From positions 25,686,300 through 25,750,299 of the forward strand of contig OY294048.1 of NCBI GenBank assembly GCA_958510825.1: a stretch of 64,000 bases of DNA, given 5' to 3'. The DNA comes from Brachypterus glaber (lineage: Eukaryota > Arthropoda > Insecta > Coleoptera > Kateretidae). The translations under genes were made by a program, and so were the position numbers. A model generated the notes under the pieces. It was not told the DNA's origin. It made no database searches and saw only the letters and a program-made list of their open reading frames with translations. Below are positions 36,461 to 49,581 of this stretch, piece by piece (position 1 is the first letter of the stretch; every line of letters begins with the position of its first letter).

Positions 36461-37895
36461 GTTCTGGAGTTGCTAGAAGTGAGGAAAGGCAAAGGAAGTG
36501 TGACAAAAAGTGTGTAGTCCATTTCCACTATTCTGTTCGTCTAAAATATAAAAGTTTTCAAACGCTTTTGCGTTTCAGATATTTTCGAAAATGGTTAATC
36601 CTTACAGTATTACAAGAGTACCTTTCTATGTATTTTGACCTGAGGAATCATGTTTCAACAATAAAATTAAAAAAAAGTTACACAGAAAAAAGTTTGGGAC
36701 AAAAAAATGATGAGATCCCCCCGTTTCGCACACCCCTGGTTAAAATAAGTACATGAAAATAACATACGAAGATGGGTCTTATTTCGTAAGATTAGTTTAC
36801 GTGCAAAACCTCGTTGTTGTATCTCAAAGGGTTCCTGAGTTATTAAATAAAAACCGAATTTTTTCAAAGGGGCGTAGGGAGCTACGCATTTTTAGACATA
36901 TGTTTATAGGAACTTTGTCATATTTTATGATGTAGGATCACCCCTTAAAATTTCGGACCCTATTTCAAATACACAGTGTATACAGAAGTAAAGTGAATAG
37001 AAGAGTTTTAAAAATAATAACAAACTAGTTAAAGCGTCTCTTAAGAGTCAATTTTTGTTATTATTTTTTTTTGCTATATTTTACCCCCCAATAGGAATTA
37101 TTTTTTTGTTATTTTCCCATATTTCCCTAAATGCCCTAAAATACCTCTAAAAATTTTAGACTTTTGTCCATCTAGATTTAAATTTTGGACCATAGTGAGT
37201 CGGCCAAAGTAAGTGTGCACCTAATATGCGCTTAATCATGCTGTTGCTTTACTATACCTGACCGAGTATTCTTCGTACTTGGCGAGTGGTGTGGGACCGG
37301 CTTTACTCAATTATTGTCTATTTATTGCAATAGTAATCGAGCTAGTGCAAAAGATAATAATCCTAAAAACAATACAAACCGATAACTTTTGGTAATGGAC
37401 CTTTGCACAGCTGTGGTTCATATTCCATGTCTCTAGCATAAAGCGTTCTGGAGTAATTGTTATTGTGCTTCGAAATTTTTCCGGGCAGATCGACCCTTTA
37501 AAAAAAAATAAATAAAAATAATCAAACCTTTTATAATACGAATTTTTTTTATGCGACCAGTATTAAGCGAGCCATCTCAAAAAGTAATAGTTTTTACCCC
37601 GTTTGACTTATTACCCCTATCCCGATTTACGCCAAAACAAATCCCAATTACACAGTATGCTTTGTGAAATTTCTCACGTAGAGAAACGTATTAGAAATCC
37701 GGAATATACGGTTAGATATAAAAATTTAAGGTTTTTGTATTTACAAGAATTAGAAAAATAAAAAAAAAACATGATAAAAAATTATTAAGTGCACGTAATA
37801 TAACCAAGAAAAGTTGGAATATTACACTATCCCACAAAACGAAATTTTTGAAGCATACTTTTTTTCTAATATAACCTATCTTAAAAAATTTTTCT
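36461..37895. other. AT-rich intergenic stretch, no gene recognised
   Basis: Short ORFs here look random. I see a perfect 6-bp hairpin GCGTAG-GGAG-CTACGC at 36872-36887 and several A or T runs, but no coding signal, RNA gene or element boundary that I can support. Confidence 0.5.
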
Positions 37896-39196
37896 AAAAT
37901 TGTCCCCGTTTACAAAAACAAGGGCAGCAAAACTAGTAAATCCTCATATAGACCTATCTCCTTATTAAGTCAGTTTTCGAAGATATTTGAAAAGTGCTTT
38001 CAAGTTCGATTAACACAGTATTTGAAAAAGTATAATATTTTGGACACCCATCAGCACGGTTACACTGAGGGCAAGTCCACAATCACCGCAATGGATGAAG
38101 TAGTACAATTTGTGCTAAAAAATTTGGAAGATAAGCAGCTCATCTTGGCCCTTTTGTTTGATATGAGCAAAGCCTTTGAAACCATTGACCACCCCCTGTT
38201 ACTAAGAAAACTATTTGTATTCGGAGTGAGGGGGCCAGCCAATGATTGGCTTTGCTCATATCTTGAAGATAGGTTCCAGCAAGTTTTTATAAATAACATT
38301 AAGTCACAATTTAAAAAAGTTAAAAAAGGTGTTCCTCAGGGGTCCATATTAGGACCCCTATTATTTTTGATTTTTGTGAATGATATTGTAAAATATTGCA
38401 AAAATATATTTAAAATAATTATGTTCGCGGATGATTTAAATATTTTGATAAAAGCGAAGGACCTGGAAGAGCTGCTGTATTTAGCTAACCAGGTAATCAC
38501 ATTAATACAAAACTATTGTAGTGAGAATGGACTTGTCCTCAATGTGGCTAAGACGCAGTTTATGCGGTTTGTCCCCAAAAATTTTACCAACAATAATAGT
38601 ATTCTTATCAGATTAGATGATAAGACTATTCCTCAAGTATCAAGTTGCAGATTTTTGGGTATACATTTAGATCATAAGCTGCTTTGGAATTCTCACATAG
38701 ATAACCTGACTTCTCAGTTGAGTAGGTACTTATTTTTACTAAAACAAATAAAACCAACGGTTTCGATGGAGGTGTTAAAGATGTTGTATTTTGCTTTCTT
38801 CCAATCAAGGTTATCATATGGCATTGAATTTTGGGGAATGGGAGCAAATTTTAATGACATTTTTACATTGCAAAAAAAGGCAATCAGAGTGATGGCGGGT
38901 CTTAATAAAAATCATACATGTCGGGAAAAATTTGTTGAGTTGGGTATTTTGACAGTCCCTAGCCTTTACATTTTTAATATTTTAAACTATATTCATAAAA
39001 ATGAGGAAAAAATATCAAGAAATAAGAGTTTCCATAACTACAACACCAGAAACAACGATAAGTTGTCAATATATTTTAATGAGAAGATATTTTAGATGTT
39101 TAATTGTTATTGACTTGTTCATTGTATAAAATTTTGATGTACTTTTTTTTATGTCAAATTTCTTATAATATGAAATAAAGACTTACTTACTTACTT
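37896..39196 (+). mobile_element. 5'-truncated Jockey/CR1-like element with (ACTT)n tail
   Basis: An open frame runs from about 37896 to the TAG at 39093-39095 (listed from an internal ATG at 38022, 357 aa). RT motifs are present: SSYRPISLLS, HQHGYTEGKST, FDMSKAFETIDH, GVPQGSILGP and FADDLNIL, followed by the usual C-terminal region ending in a YNTR motif. A short 3' UTR follows, with AATAAA at 39174, then ACTTACTTACTTACTTA. No frameshift is visible from motif 2 to the stop, so it is younger than its neighbours, but it lacks the endonuclease and first RT motif. Confidence 0.85.
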
Positions 39197-39818
39197 AAAG
39201 CATTTTTTTCCCTGATTCTGAATCTTTTTTCAGATTTGGGCTACGACCGCACAGTTTTTATATACAGAGTGTTTTAGAAAAAAAACACCTTTTCCAAATG
39301 ACTGTAGAATTTATTTTTATGAATATTTTTTAATCAAATTCGGGTCACTTATAAAAAAAGGATATGCTTTTAAGACTTTGGAAGATATTTTTAAATATCG
39401 ACCCCCATTTTTTTTTACACTGAAAAAAATATTTTTTTTGCTGTCAAATTTTCAATAGATGGATTTTTTCTTACGTAACCCCAATTAAAACATTTTGTAT
39501 TTATCTGGCTTTATTTTGCTTTTTGAATTTTTGGAAGAAGTGACGCTACATCAATTTTAAGTGAGTCAAGACGGAAATTTTAACACCGGTATGAGCGCTA
39601 TTCAGGGAGCCGGAGCAGTACGTAGCTAGTCTTAGGTGTTAAAACTATAAAATATACAGTATTCGTTTATTAAATAAATGATTATACAAAAAAACAATGT
39701 ATTTAGCTCAATTTTATCTACTAGCCTTAATGGCTTGCGTAACTAATATATATCTTAACCTAAAAATAATGTAAATGTTTCTTACCTTTTTTTTTCTTTT
39801 GTATGCAGTTCTATCAAC

Positions 39819-41383
39819 TTATACTACGGACCAACAGTAATCACCCATCATAGCAGGATTTCCTTTTCCCTGATATCGCTTTTCCATATTCGCAATTTGT
39901 TGGTGAAATCTTTTACCTTGCTCCTCACTAACGGCGCCGAGATTAGGTGGAAAGTAATCCAGATGTGAATGTAGAAAATGTATTTTAAGGGACATTCTAC
40001 ATCCCATCAATCGGTAGTTTATTATAAATGATTTCACCCGAGCTACATAATTCTTTTCCCTTTTATTACCCAAAAACCCAGAAGATAACAAGTTTAAATG
40101 AATGCCAGGCCAACTTCTCAGTCTTTGAAAGTTTTGACTCAAAATTCCTATATTTAACAATTTTTCTGATTTGTGGTCCTACAAATACGCCCGCTTTATT
40201 TTTGGCTTCTGACAGCTTCGGAAACTTTTCTTTTAGGTACAGAAATGGTTCTCCTTCCTGTTTCAATGCCTTTACGAAATTTTTTATTAGTCCCAATTTA
40301 ATATGTAGAGGGGGTAATAGAATTTTTTTTAGGTCATCTAGTGGATTGTTCATAACATTATTACAACCTGGTGCAAACGTTTTTCTTTTTTCCCACTTTT
40401 TAATTTTGTAATGCTTTTTTACAGCTCGGCTATCCCATATGCACAAAAAACAAGAATATTTAGTAAACCCACCTTACATTCCTAACAAAATTGCTACCAT
40501 TTTCAAATCTGCCATTTGTGTTCTTCATACTTAATTTCATCCAAAACTATTTTCATATTTTCATATGATTCTTTTATATTTGTAGAATACGCAATAGGAA
40601 TTGAAGGCTTCTTGTTTCCATTGTGTAATAAAACAACCTTCAAACTAGATTTTGAAGCATCTGGTCATTTGGTCTGTTAATAACAATAACAAAGATCGTC
40701 CATTTCATAAAAGCGGGAAAACTTAAGCTCTCGATTACGGTATACAGTAATCTTTGTGTTTTTTGTAGTAGGTTAAACTGTTTTAGCCTTAAACACAAAA
40801 GTTCAGATTTTTCTTTACATAATCCCAACTCTAGCACCAAACTATCCAGGTCATCTTGCTCTAACAAATGAATTTCATTATAGTCAAATGGCAAATCTTG
40901 AGATGTCGCAGTCATATACTGCCCCATTTCAATATCTTCAGATTCTTCATTTACATTTTCGTTTATTTCAATATCTTGTTCTTCCATTTCAATATCTTGC
41001 TTCAAAACATTTGTGTTACTAACATTTTCTTTTAATTTTGGCAACGTTACAGATTTTACATTATGATAAACAACGTTACTTTTGCCTTTCCAATTTGGCC
41101 CACGTCCAATCTTAGTTAAACAAAAATAGCAATATTCGTGGTGGTTATAAGATTTATGCCACAATGCAGGAGTTAAAAACTGAATAGAGTTATTATTCAT
41201 TTTTATGTAACATGAATTACAACACTTGTTGAATGTCCAGTCCTTTTCCAAATTTAGAGCTCTTCGTCTAAATACCCGTAAGTATGACTTTTTTGTTAAT
41301 TCTGAAATTGGACGTAAATGTTTATAGCTTTCATAACTTGCACAAACATAGCAGAACTTTTCCGTAGAATTTAAACAAGGCAT
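39819..41383 (-). pseudogene. Degraded cysteine-rich gene of the TIR element
   Basis: Pieces lie in three frames: 41383-40640 (247 aa), 40446-40066 and 40160-39819, with frameshifts between. The N-terminal part has three CXXC pairs (C11/C14, C55/C58, C85/C88), which suggests zinc binding. The C-terminal part has PPLHIKLGLIKNFVKAL, GVFVGPQIR, MSLKIHFLHSHLDYFP, RFHQQIANMEKRYQG and a DYCW near the end. I recognise this motif order from a repetitive protein family seen in many copies in arthropod and cnidarian genomes. I know of no demonstrated function. Its place between inverted repeats suggests that it belongs to a DNA transposon. Confidence 0.65.
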
Positions 41384-42043
41384 AATGACATTCAGGCATT
41401 AACTAATGAATATACAAGTTATGTTAACATTATATATTTTAATTTAACTAATGGTGGGGTTAAAAAAATATAGAAATTAAAATAAATGAATTATAATTCA
41501 TTTATTTTAATTCCGGTAATCCCGGTAATTATAATTATTAATAATTACCTGAAATAAAAATTGTAAGATTAGGCTAGTTAACATAAACGAACTAAATAAA
41601 TGTAATTACCTGAATTACCTGAAATAAAGTATTAAATATTTTTATATACCTGTTGGAAATAATTTTTCTAACACAAATAAACACTGCAAAGAAGCGCCAT
41701 ATTTAGTTTTAAGGCATATGTACTGTTCCGAATACCATGCATATTGGTGTTAAACTTTCCGACACGAAGCACTGAAAATTAATGAAGCGCCACTTCTAGA
41801 AGCTCCCCATTAAAAATTAAAAAAGCAAAATGAAGCCAGATAAATAGAGAATGTTTTAATATGGGTAACGTAAAAAAAAATCCATCTTATAAAAATTTGA
41901 CAGCAAAAAAAAAATTTCAGTGTAAAAAAAATGGAGGTCGATATTTAAAAAAATCTTCCAAAGTCTTAAAATCACATCCTTTTTTTATAAGTGGCCCGAA
42001 TTTGATTAAAAAATATTCATAAAAGCAAATTCTACAGACATTT

Positions 42044-44387
42044 ATCAGAACCCGTCATTGCTTGATCTGCTCTTAACGAATTTCCCCCAACTCTTTTCAA
42101 GTATTCAAGTCAAACCGCCGATTTCAAACTCTGACCACTGCGTCATCCATAGTACTGTACAGATATTCTGCTCCACTATACCGAAAAACACAAAAAAAAA
42201 CTGTAACTTCTATCAATTATGACACTTTAAAGGAAATTCTTGCACAGACGGGTTTGAAAAATTTATTAAACTCAAATGACACTAACTACACTTGGAATAA
42301 ACTTTGCACTACGTTGGAAGACTCCGTTAAACAAGCATCTGTGTCCAAAAGTTTTTTAACAAACTCCACTAAACCATGGATTAATAATAGCCATATTGCA
42401 CAAAGTAAACAGAAAACGAAATTATGGCGCAAATATAAGCAGACTCTTTCACATCTTGATTACCAGAACCACAAACATTTCTCCGCAGACCTCTCAAGCG
42501 ATTTACGAATGGCAAGAAGCACATATGAGACTTCTTTGATTGACAAAGGTCCAAAAGCCGTTTTTAAATATACCAAGCAGCAACTTACTTCAAACGTTGG
42601 AATACCTTCAATAAATAATTCAAATAACGTGTTGTGTGAATGGAAATCTGAAGCAGCAGATACATTTGCGGAATATTTCAAATCCGTGTACACTCTGGAC
42701 TCTAACGAACCTATTCCCCCAATATCTACACCTAGAAGTAACATTTCACTCGAAACGATCCATATCACCGAAGAAAACCTACGCAAAGAAATATTAGGCC
42801 TATCTGATTCAGCACCTGGTCCAGATGGAATTTCTGCCAAAGTATTAAAATCTTGCTGTGACGAACTGATTTTACCCCTGCTTCATATTATGGAAACGTC
42901 ACTATCCACCTCTATTCTACCAGATGCTTGGAAAAGTGCAACAGTGACGCCAATTTTTAAGAAAGGGAACAAACTGGATGCTTCCAACTATAGACCTATA
43001 AGTTTAACCTCAATATGTTGCAAAATTATGGAAAAAATTGTTCTTAAGAACATCCTAGAATTTCTTATTAATTATAATGCTTTACCTGACACACAGCATG
43101 GTTTTGTACCCGCTAGATCTACGGTGACATGTTTACTAAAATGCTTGGAAGACTGGACTAAGGAACTGGACAAGAAAGGATGTATCGATGTAATATATCT
43201 GGATTTCCTCAAAGCATTTGACCGGGTCCCAATCAAAAAACTCCTTGCGAAATTAGAACACATGGGAATCAGAGGAAAACTTCTTGCGTGGATCAAATCG
43301 TTTTTAACAAACAGGACTTTTAGAGTACGTGTCGGATCCATATTGTCATCCATATTTGGGGTCACCTCAGGAGTCCCACAAGGATCTGTTATAGGACCAC
43401 TGCTTTTCATTATTTTTATAGCCGACCTGTGTAGTATAATCCTATCTAAGCATTCCTTCTTCGCTGATGACTCGAGACTATATGGAAATCCATTTGCAGA
43501 CGCTGTGACCCTTCAAGACGACCTTAACAAAAATTTTGCCTGGTGTGAAGCATGGGGTTTAACTCTTAATGTAGATAAATGTACTGTACTGCACATTGGT
43601 AAAAATAATCCTAGAATAAATTACTTTTTAGGTGATTCTGCCCTTACCAAGGTCAGTGAACAAGTTGACTTGGGAATAACAATATCAGAAGATCTAAAGT
43701 GGTCAAAACACATTACCAATATAGTTAAACGTGCTAACTCCAAAATATATCTACTCTCCAAAGCATTTCAATCACTTGAAATTAAACCCTTTAAGAAGTT
43801 GTACACTGCATACATTCGCCCACTAGTGGAGTATGCTGTGGTAGTTTGGAACCCGTACTACATTAAAGACATTCAATTAATTGAAAGTGTGCAGCATCGT
43901 GCTACAAGGATGGTTTCCTCTATTAGACACCTGGGCTACGAGCAAAGACTCTCACGACTTGGTATACCCCGTCTTTGTGAAAGACGAACTCGCGGAGATC
44001 TTATCTACACTACCGTATTTTACATAGTGATTTTTCGGTCGATTTACAAGAACTTTACACTTGTAATTTTGACAATACCAGGCGTGGTCACTCTTTAAAA
44101 CTTTCACGGGAAAATTTTTATACCACTGTTAGGCAGTATTTCTTACCTAATTGAGTTTTTAGTTCCTGGAATTCTTTAACTGAAACAATTATCTCAGCTC
44201 CATCAGTCAATTCTTTTAAAAATCGTTATGATGATAAACCTTAATTTTAATCTTTTTTATATTTTAATTTTTACATTTTATATTATCTGTTCATCTGTAT
44301 GTGTAATAATACATGGGCATAATAGGCATTAATGCCTCTGCCTTAATTGTAATAATAATAAATAATAATAATAATTTTAAAATAAAT
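42044..44387 (+). mobile_element. 5'-truncated Jockey-like retrotransposon in the right TIR arm
   Basis: Inserted between two parts of the right arm, shown by comparison with the left arm; about 17 bp of the arm appear lost at the junction. It starts inside the endonuclease domain (a SDH-type motif at about 42145) and ends in an AT-rich tail with (AATA)n near 44340-44370. Confidence 0.8.
42049..44250 (+). pseudogene. Endonuclease-RT (ORF2) of the Jockey-like insertion
   Basis: The main open frame 42254-44098 (614 aa) contains a full RT: SAPGPDGISAKVL, TPIFKKGNKLDASNYRPIS, TQHGFVPARST, YLDFLKAFDRV, SGVPQGSVIGP and FADDSRLYG, then the C-terminal region through RHLGYEQRLSRLGI. One frameshift near 42175-42185 separates it from the C-terminal end of the endonuclease. 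Another near 44010 cuts off the natural C-terminus, which is still recognisable up to about 44250 in another frame. The catalytic residues remain. It is a fairly young but dead copy. Confidence 0.85.
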
Positions 44388-44945
44388 TATTTATTTTTCT
44401 AAAACACCCTGTATATAAAAACAGTGCGGTCGTAGCCCAAATCTGAAAACAAATTTGAAATCAGAAGAAAAAATGCTTCAAGATAAATAAGAATAAAAAT
44501 TAAAAAAAACTTCCTTTAAATATGAATTACAAAAAACATTACTACACAAGAAAAATTAACTGATTTATAAGATATTTTTAACTACTTTAATAAACATTTT
44601 ATTTCTTTATCGGAATCAAATATAAACGTTGATGTTGACTTAGTAGCATGAGGTAGAAGAATTTCAAACAGTGCACGGGTGGTTTTAAAAATTTTCACCT
44701 AAAAGTTCTGGCAACTTCGATGTTTTTTCTGATTATGATTCAGTGGTGTATTTATTGCATTCTGTGTAAAAATTAAAAAAATCGTTATATGGCTTTTTTT
44801 GCAGCATCTTCTTAAACTTAACATTTTTACCAAGGAACAGGGATTTATATTTGACCTAATAAAAACAGCCTTTCTTATAGATTTTGAGCTGCTGAATCAT
44901 ATGTTCCTAAAATTTATTTAGATTGTGTAGTTCTTGCAAAATATT

Positions 44946-46000
44946 ATAAACTCTAGTAATTTAAATTAACAAGACTGATTACGTCATGGTTAATAATGCC
45001 ATTTTTTTAAGTAAACGAAAAAAAAACTATTTTAAAAGTAGGTGAGGAACTTTTTACTTCTTGGGTATCTGTTGCTGGAAAGCAGTTTGTAGATAGTTAC
45101 TATGAACAAAAGAGAAACAACAATGTTATCATTTTACTGCAATATTTTTTCTTTATTATATTGATTCCTTAAATCTAAGAGTAGGGTTGTGGCTTCAATG
45201 TCTTGTTGCGTATTTTTTTCCCCTTGGTACTCTAAATGGCTTTGGAGCCCTTGGTGAACCCAGTGGAACTACTAGCAGATGGCTCTTTCACCAATTCGTT
45301 ATTAGTGGTTATGGTTGAATTATAATTATTTAACACTGTTATGTCGCCCAAGGATTTTAACCATGGTATTGTACCTTATTCTATGCAATCGTTCAGGTAT
45401 TGCAGCAGTTTAAAGTGAACTAAAATTTTGTTAGGTATATCCACTAAATCATTTGTTAAAATTTCTTTTACCTTTTTTTAATTATTCTAATACTTCTGGT
45501 GGATCTACGATATGTAGTAGGTTATTATTTATGGATAAATCCAGCTTGTCTGAATACTCCTCCATTATGGCAACAAATAAGAATTATTATGTTTTACGAA
45601 AACTTTTCATCGAAATCACAAAACTGTTTTTCTAACTTTCAAAATTGACAAGCGATGGATTAGAAAGAGACAGATATATAACAACAAATTCAACTACCTC
45701 AAAAGGCTGGTCGTACGGTTTAGTTAATGCAACTTCATAGATGACGTCATAGTTATTTGTAATATCGCAAGAATGACTTAACTGTTATTAATATATTAAC
45801 CAAGGTTGAATAGTTTAATAAAGTTAAAGCGCCAGAATACGACTATAATGGCATTACATGTTATGGCTAATTTAAAGCCAATGCAGGTACTTAGAAAATC
45901 AGTTTTGCCGTATTTGAAATAAAACCTTCGACCATTTTAATGTTTATACATATAAACTTAAATATACGACTTATTCATACAGCCCGAAAAAGTATTAAAA
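44946..46000. other. Interior of the AGTG-flanked TIR element, no gene recognised
   Basis: AT-rich, with a few short open stretches on the minus strand near 45320-45640 and a slightly GC-richer patch at 45190-45330. No motif allows a family call. Confidence 0.45.
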
Positions 46001-46010
46001 CACTTGTAAA

Positions 46011-46901
46011 GTTTTACATAATTGTATATCGGACCATTCCGCTCAAATTTTAAAAATATTTGGTAATTCTGCAAATAAAAAAGAGGTTATAGAACGTAGA
46101 ATATTTAGTGAAAACAATTACAAAGAATTTATTAATCGCCTTAGTAATGAAAATTGGCTAAATGTTTATTCAGTAACTAATGTAGAAGATGCTTATCAAA
46201 ATTTTCTGAACACATTGTCATTTTACATTAACATATGTTTTCCTGTAAAAAAAATTAGGTGCAATAAAAAATCTGAAAATATATGGATAACTTCTGGCTT
46301 AAAAAAATCATCACAGCAGTTAAAAGAACTATTTAGAGTCATGATGAATCTAAAAACTAAAGCAAGCATTAACGATTATAAAAAGTATAAATGTCTATAT
46401 AAAAAAGTAATAAAAAAAGCTAAAATAATGTATAATGACAGTGTGTACAGAAAAGCTGATAACAAGTCAAAGGCTGCTTGGAATATAGTAAAAGCAACAG
46501 GTGATCCTCAAAGTAAATTGTTAAGGATTGATAGTAGAAGTGTTAGCAGAGTATGCATTATTTACGGAGTTTTATTTTGGGAATCATCATCGTTAGGAAA
46601 TTTTGAAAAAGTCTTTAAATTACAGAAAAAAGCATTACGCAACATTGCTGGTGTAAATTCATACGAGACATGTAAAAACTTATTTTCGAAATTTAAAATA
46701 TTAACATTAGCGGGAATCTATATTTATGAGGCACTTTTGTTTTTGAAAAATAATCCTTCTTTGTTTGTAAACAGTATTTCTAACCACTCACAAGAAGTAA
46801 GATACAAAAATTATATTATTCCCAGGCATACTTTGACGAAATATGAAGAATCACCCACATATGTTGCTATAAAATGCTTTAATAAATTACCAAATAATTA
46901 A
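46011..46901 (+). pseudogene. Jockey-like ORF2 with the whole RT deleted in frame
   Basis: One continuous frame of about 297 codons. It begins with a CISDHSAQ motif (end of the endonuclease), passes through the endonuclease-RT linker (KSKAAWNIVKATGD), then jumps at about 46536 directly to the post-RT region (YGVLFWESSS, LQKKALRNIAGV) and ends at 46899-46901. All RT motifs, including the catalytic FADD, are missing. The joined frame has no stop. It lies inside the TIR element and is followed by a long (TTA)n tail, which suggests that the short form itself was retroposed. No activity is claimed. Confidence 0.75.
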
Positions 46902-47119
46902 AAAAACTATTTCAAACAATAATACCTTTAAAAAGAAATTACATGATTTTTTACTAGAAAAATGGTTCTATAATATGTCTGATTTTTTTCATATGTAAGC
47001 TTTTTATAAATCATTTCTATTATCTGGAAATTAGTATTAGTATTTTAGATTTTAGTATTTAGTGTAAGCTTTCTGCTGACTAGTCCTATACCTTGTAATT
47101 TTGGTCTTTTGGATAATAA

Positions 47120-47262
<143 letters not shown>

Positions 47263-47898
47263 TTTGCCGTTCAGAAATTATGGACTACCAAACCTAGGCA
47301 AAATGCCAACTTCCTGAATATAAAATATAATATTGTGCAAAAACTACACAATGTAAATTGATTTTATGAACAGATATGCATTCAGCAGTTCAAAATCTAT
47401 AAGGAAGATTGTTTTTATTAGGTCAAAGATGAATCCCTGTTCCTTGGTAAAAGTGTTAAGTTCAAAACGATGCTGCAAAAAAAGCCATCCAACGATTTTT
47501 TAAATTTTTACGCAGAATGCATAAAATACACCAAAGAATCATAATCAGCAAAAACATCGGAGTTTCCAGACCTTTTAGGTGAAAAATTTTAAAACCACCC
47601 GTGAGTGTTTACACAACACCCACTACTCCAAAGGTGGTTAAAGAAATTATAAATAAAACAACACAAAAACCATCTGCAGGCATAGATTATATTAACGGTA
47701 AAGTCTTAAAGGAAGTAAGTGATATAATCTCAAAACCATTTCTTATTTAAGAAATTTATCATTTGAGACTGGAACCTACCCTGAGGAACTAAAAGTATAA
47801 AATCTGTACCAATTCATAAAAAAGGATCAAAATCTGAGGTATCGAACTAGAGGTTAATATCAGTACAAAGCCAGTTCGCAAAAATTTTTGATACTTTC

Positions 47899-48096
47899 AT
47901 TACAATAAGAGGGTCGGACAACAGGAATTTTAAATTATTTTTTATTTTTGGTGAGTTTCTTTAATACATAACTATGCTGAATAAGATTATATGTCTGTAT
48001 AAAGATATAAAATCTTATTCGGCACAGGTATTAAACAAACTCACCAAAAATTAGAAATAATTTAAAATTCCTGTTTTTCGACCCTGTTATTGTAAT
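47899..48096. mobile_element. Palindromic MITE (~198 bp)
   Basis: Near-perfect palindrome: the left half starts ATTACAATAAGAGGGTCG and the right half ends CGACCCTGTTATTGTAAT. Inner arms share ACAGGAATTTTAAATTATTT and TTTTTGGTGAGTTT. Weak symmetry continues about 10 bp outside, so the boundaries are approximate. It has no ORF. It interrupts the decayed Jockey-like element. Confidence 0.8.
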
Positions 48097-48296
48097 CAAA
48101 GTAACAACTGTGATAATAAAGGTGGAAAGAAACTAAAGAATAATAAGTTGAAGTTTTCCTAAATTTGCTGTATGGTTATATGTATTATCATTTTCTTTCT
48201 CAAAATTAATGGAGAGCCCCTAGCGCAAGCTTAGGCTTATTTGGGGCTCTCTATGACTTACCGTGAATAAATAAATAAATAAATAAATTAATTAAT
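48097..48296 (+). mobile_element. Short retroposon 3' end with hairpin and (AATA)n tail
   Basis: The perfect stem GAGAGCCCC (48212-48220) and GGGGCTCTC (48243-48251) encloses a 22-base loop. About 20 bp later an (AATA)n tail runs to about 48290. This layout fits the end of a non-LTR element or SINE. It sits between two blocks of RT homology that it does not belong to. Confidence 0.6.
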
Positions 48297-49581
48297 AACC
48301 AAAATGGGTTTAGGCAAAATAGATCTACTAGGACTGCAATAAGTGATGCTTTAACGTTCATACTATATGCATTAGAAAACAAACAACACCTTTTAGCACT
48401 TTTTTTTATCTAAATCTAAATACTATAAATCATAAACTGTTATTAAAAAGCTCTTCAACATAGGTATACGTGGTCAAACCCTCGAATGGGTGAAATCATG
48501 CCTTAAAAATAGTCCAAACAGTAGTGATAAATAATATAAAATCGGAAGAAGGATCTGTTGGTACAGGAGTCCATCAGGGCTCCATATTGGGTCCATTATT
48601 TTTTATTATATTTATGAATGACTTAATTATGGAATCTGAATTAATTAATCATGTTTGCAGATGATTCAAAGGTACTGCTCCGAAATAAGACTATCGAAAA
48701 CCTAGTCTCTCAGAGTTTTGTTCAATGGTGTATGCAAAATGGGCTAATAGTTAATAAAATAAATAGCAATAAAACTTATTTAATGAGAGTATTATCAAAA
48801 AATGTAAATAATAATTCTAGCTTTTTGATAAAAGTTGGCAATTCGAGTGTGTAACATGTAGAACATATTAGTTCTTTAGGAGTAATACTTGACCAAAAGC
48901 TTACCTGGCAGCCACACATTGCGCGACTCACTGAGAGACTAAGTTCTTAAATTTTCTTAATAAGATCTATGCAAACAACAGTATCACAGTGTAATAAAAC
49001 TATTATACTATGGTACTGTACATTCTGTATTAAGTTATGGTCTTATTTTCTGGGGTCTGTAGGTTGTTCAAGTGATGCTTTTACTCTACAAAAAAACGAT
49101 TATCAGAACCATGGTAAATGCTCACTATCAAGCTCATTGTATACCACTGTTTAGAGACTTATGTATACTTACATTACCATGTCTTTACATTTATAATGTA
49201 ATAAATTATAAAATAAGTTCAGATTCTTTAGAAAAACGAAAGGATATACACTCATACAATACAAGAGGGAATAATTATATTCAAATGCCATACTGTAGTT
49301 TAATTACAACCCAAAAATCTTTTAATTATGAAAGCATTAAATTTCGTAATAAAATAATTAGTAAACCATATAATAATTAGTATTCTCGGTAACTCAAGTC
49401 TAGCTGTTTTTAAGCGTAGATTGAGAAGTTTTTTGATTGCAAAAGCATTTTATAGTGTAGGAAAATTTTTAAATTTTTAAATTATAATTATAAATTTCAT
49501 TTTGGCTAGGCTAATAAGTTAGACAACACTTATCTTATCATATCTTATCATCCCGACTCTAAAATAAAGTTTTTATTTCAG

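Larger units (their letters stand above)
39197..44479. mobile_element. DNA transposon-like element with long terminal inverted repeats
   Basis: The left arm (39197-~39575) is repeated in inverse orientation as 41765-42043 plus 44388-44479; a Jockey-like insertion splits the right arm. Arms begin near AAGCATTTTTT and share GATTTGGGCTACGACCGCAC and a CCTGTATA-type motif. Between the arms is a degraded minus-strand gene (39819-41383). I could not define a target-site duplication because the left end abuts the (ACTT)n tail of another element, so the outer ends are approximate. The superfamily is not determined. Confidence 0.7.

Noticed and set aside
36430..36935. Small ORFs of 60-108 aa on both strands
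   Set aside because: Low-complexity, overlapping in opposite strands, no start context or domain; partly on the 98-bp repeat.
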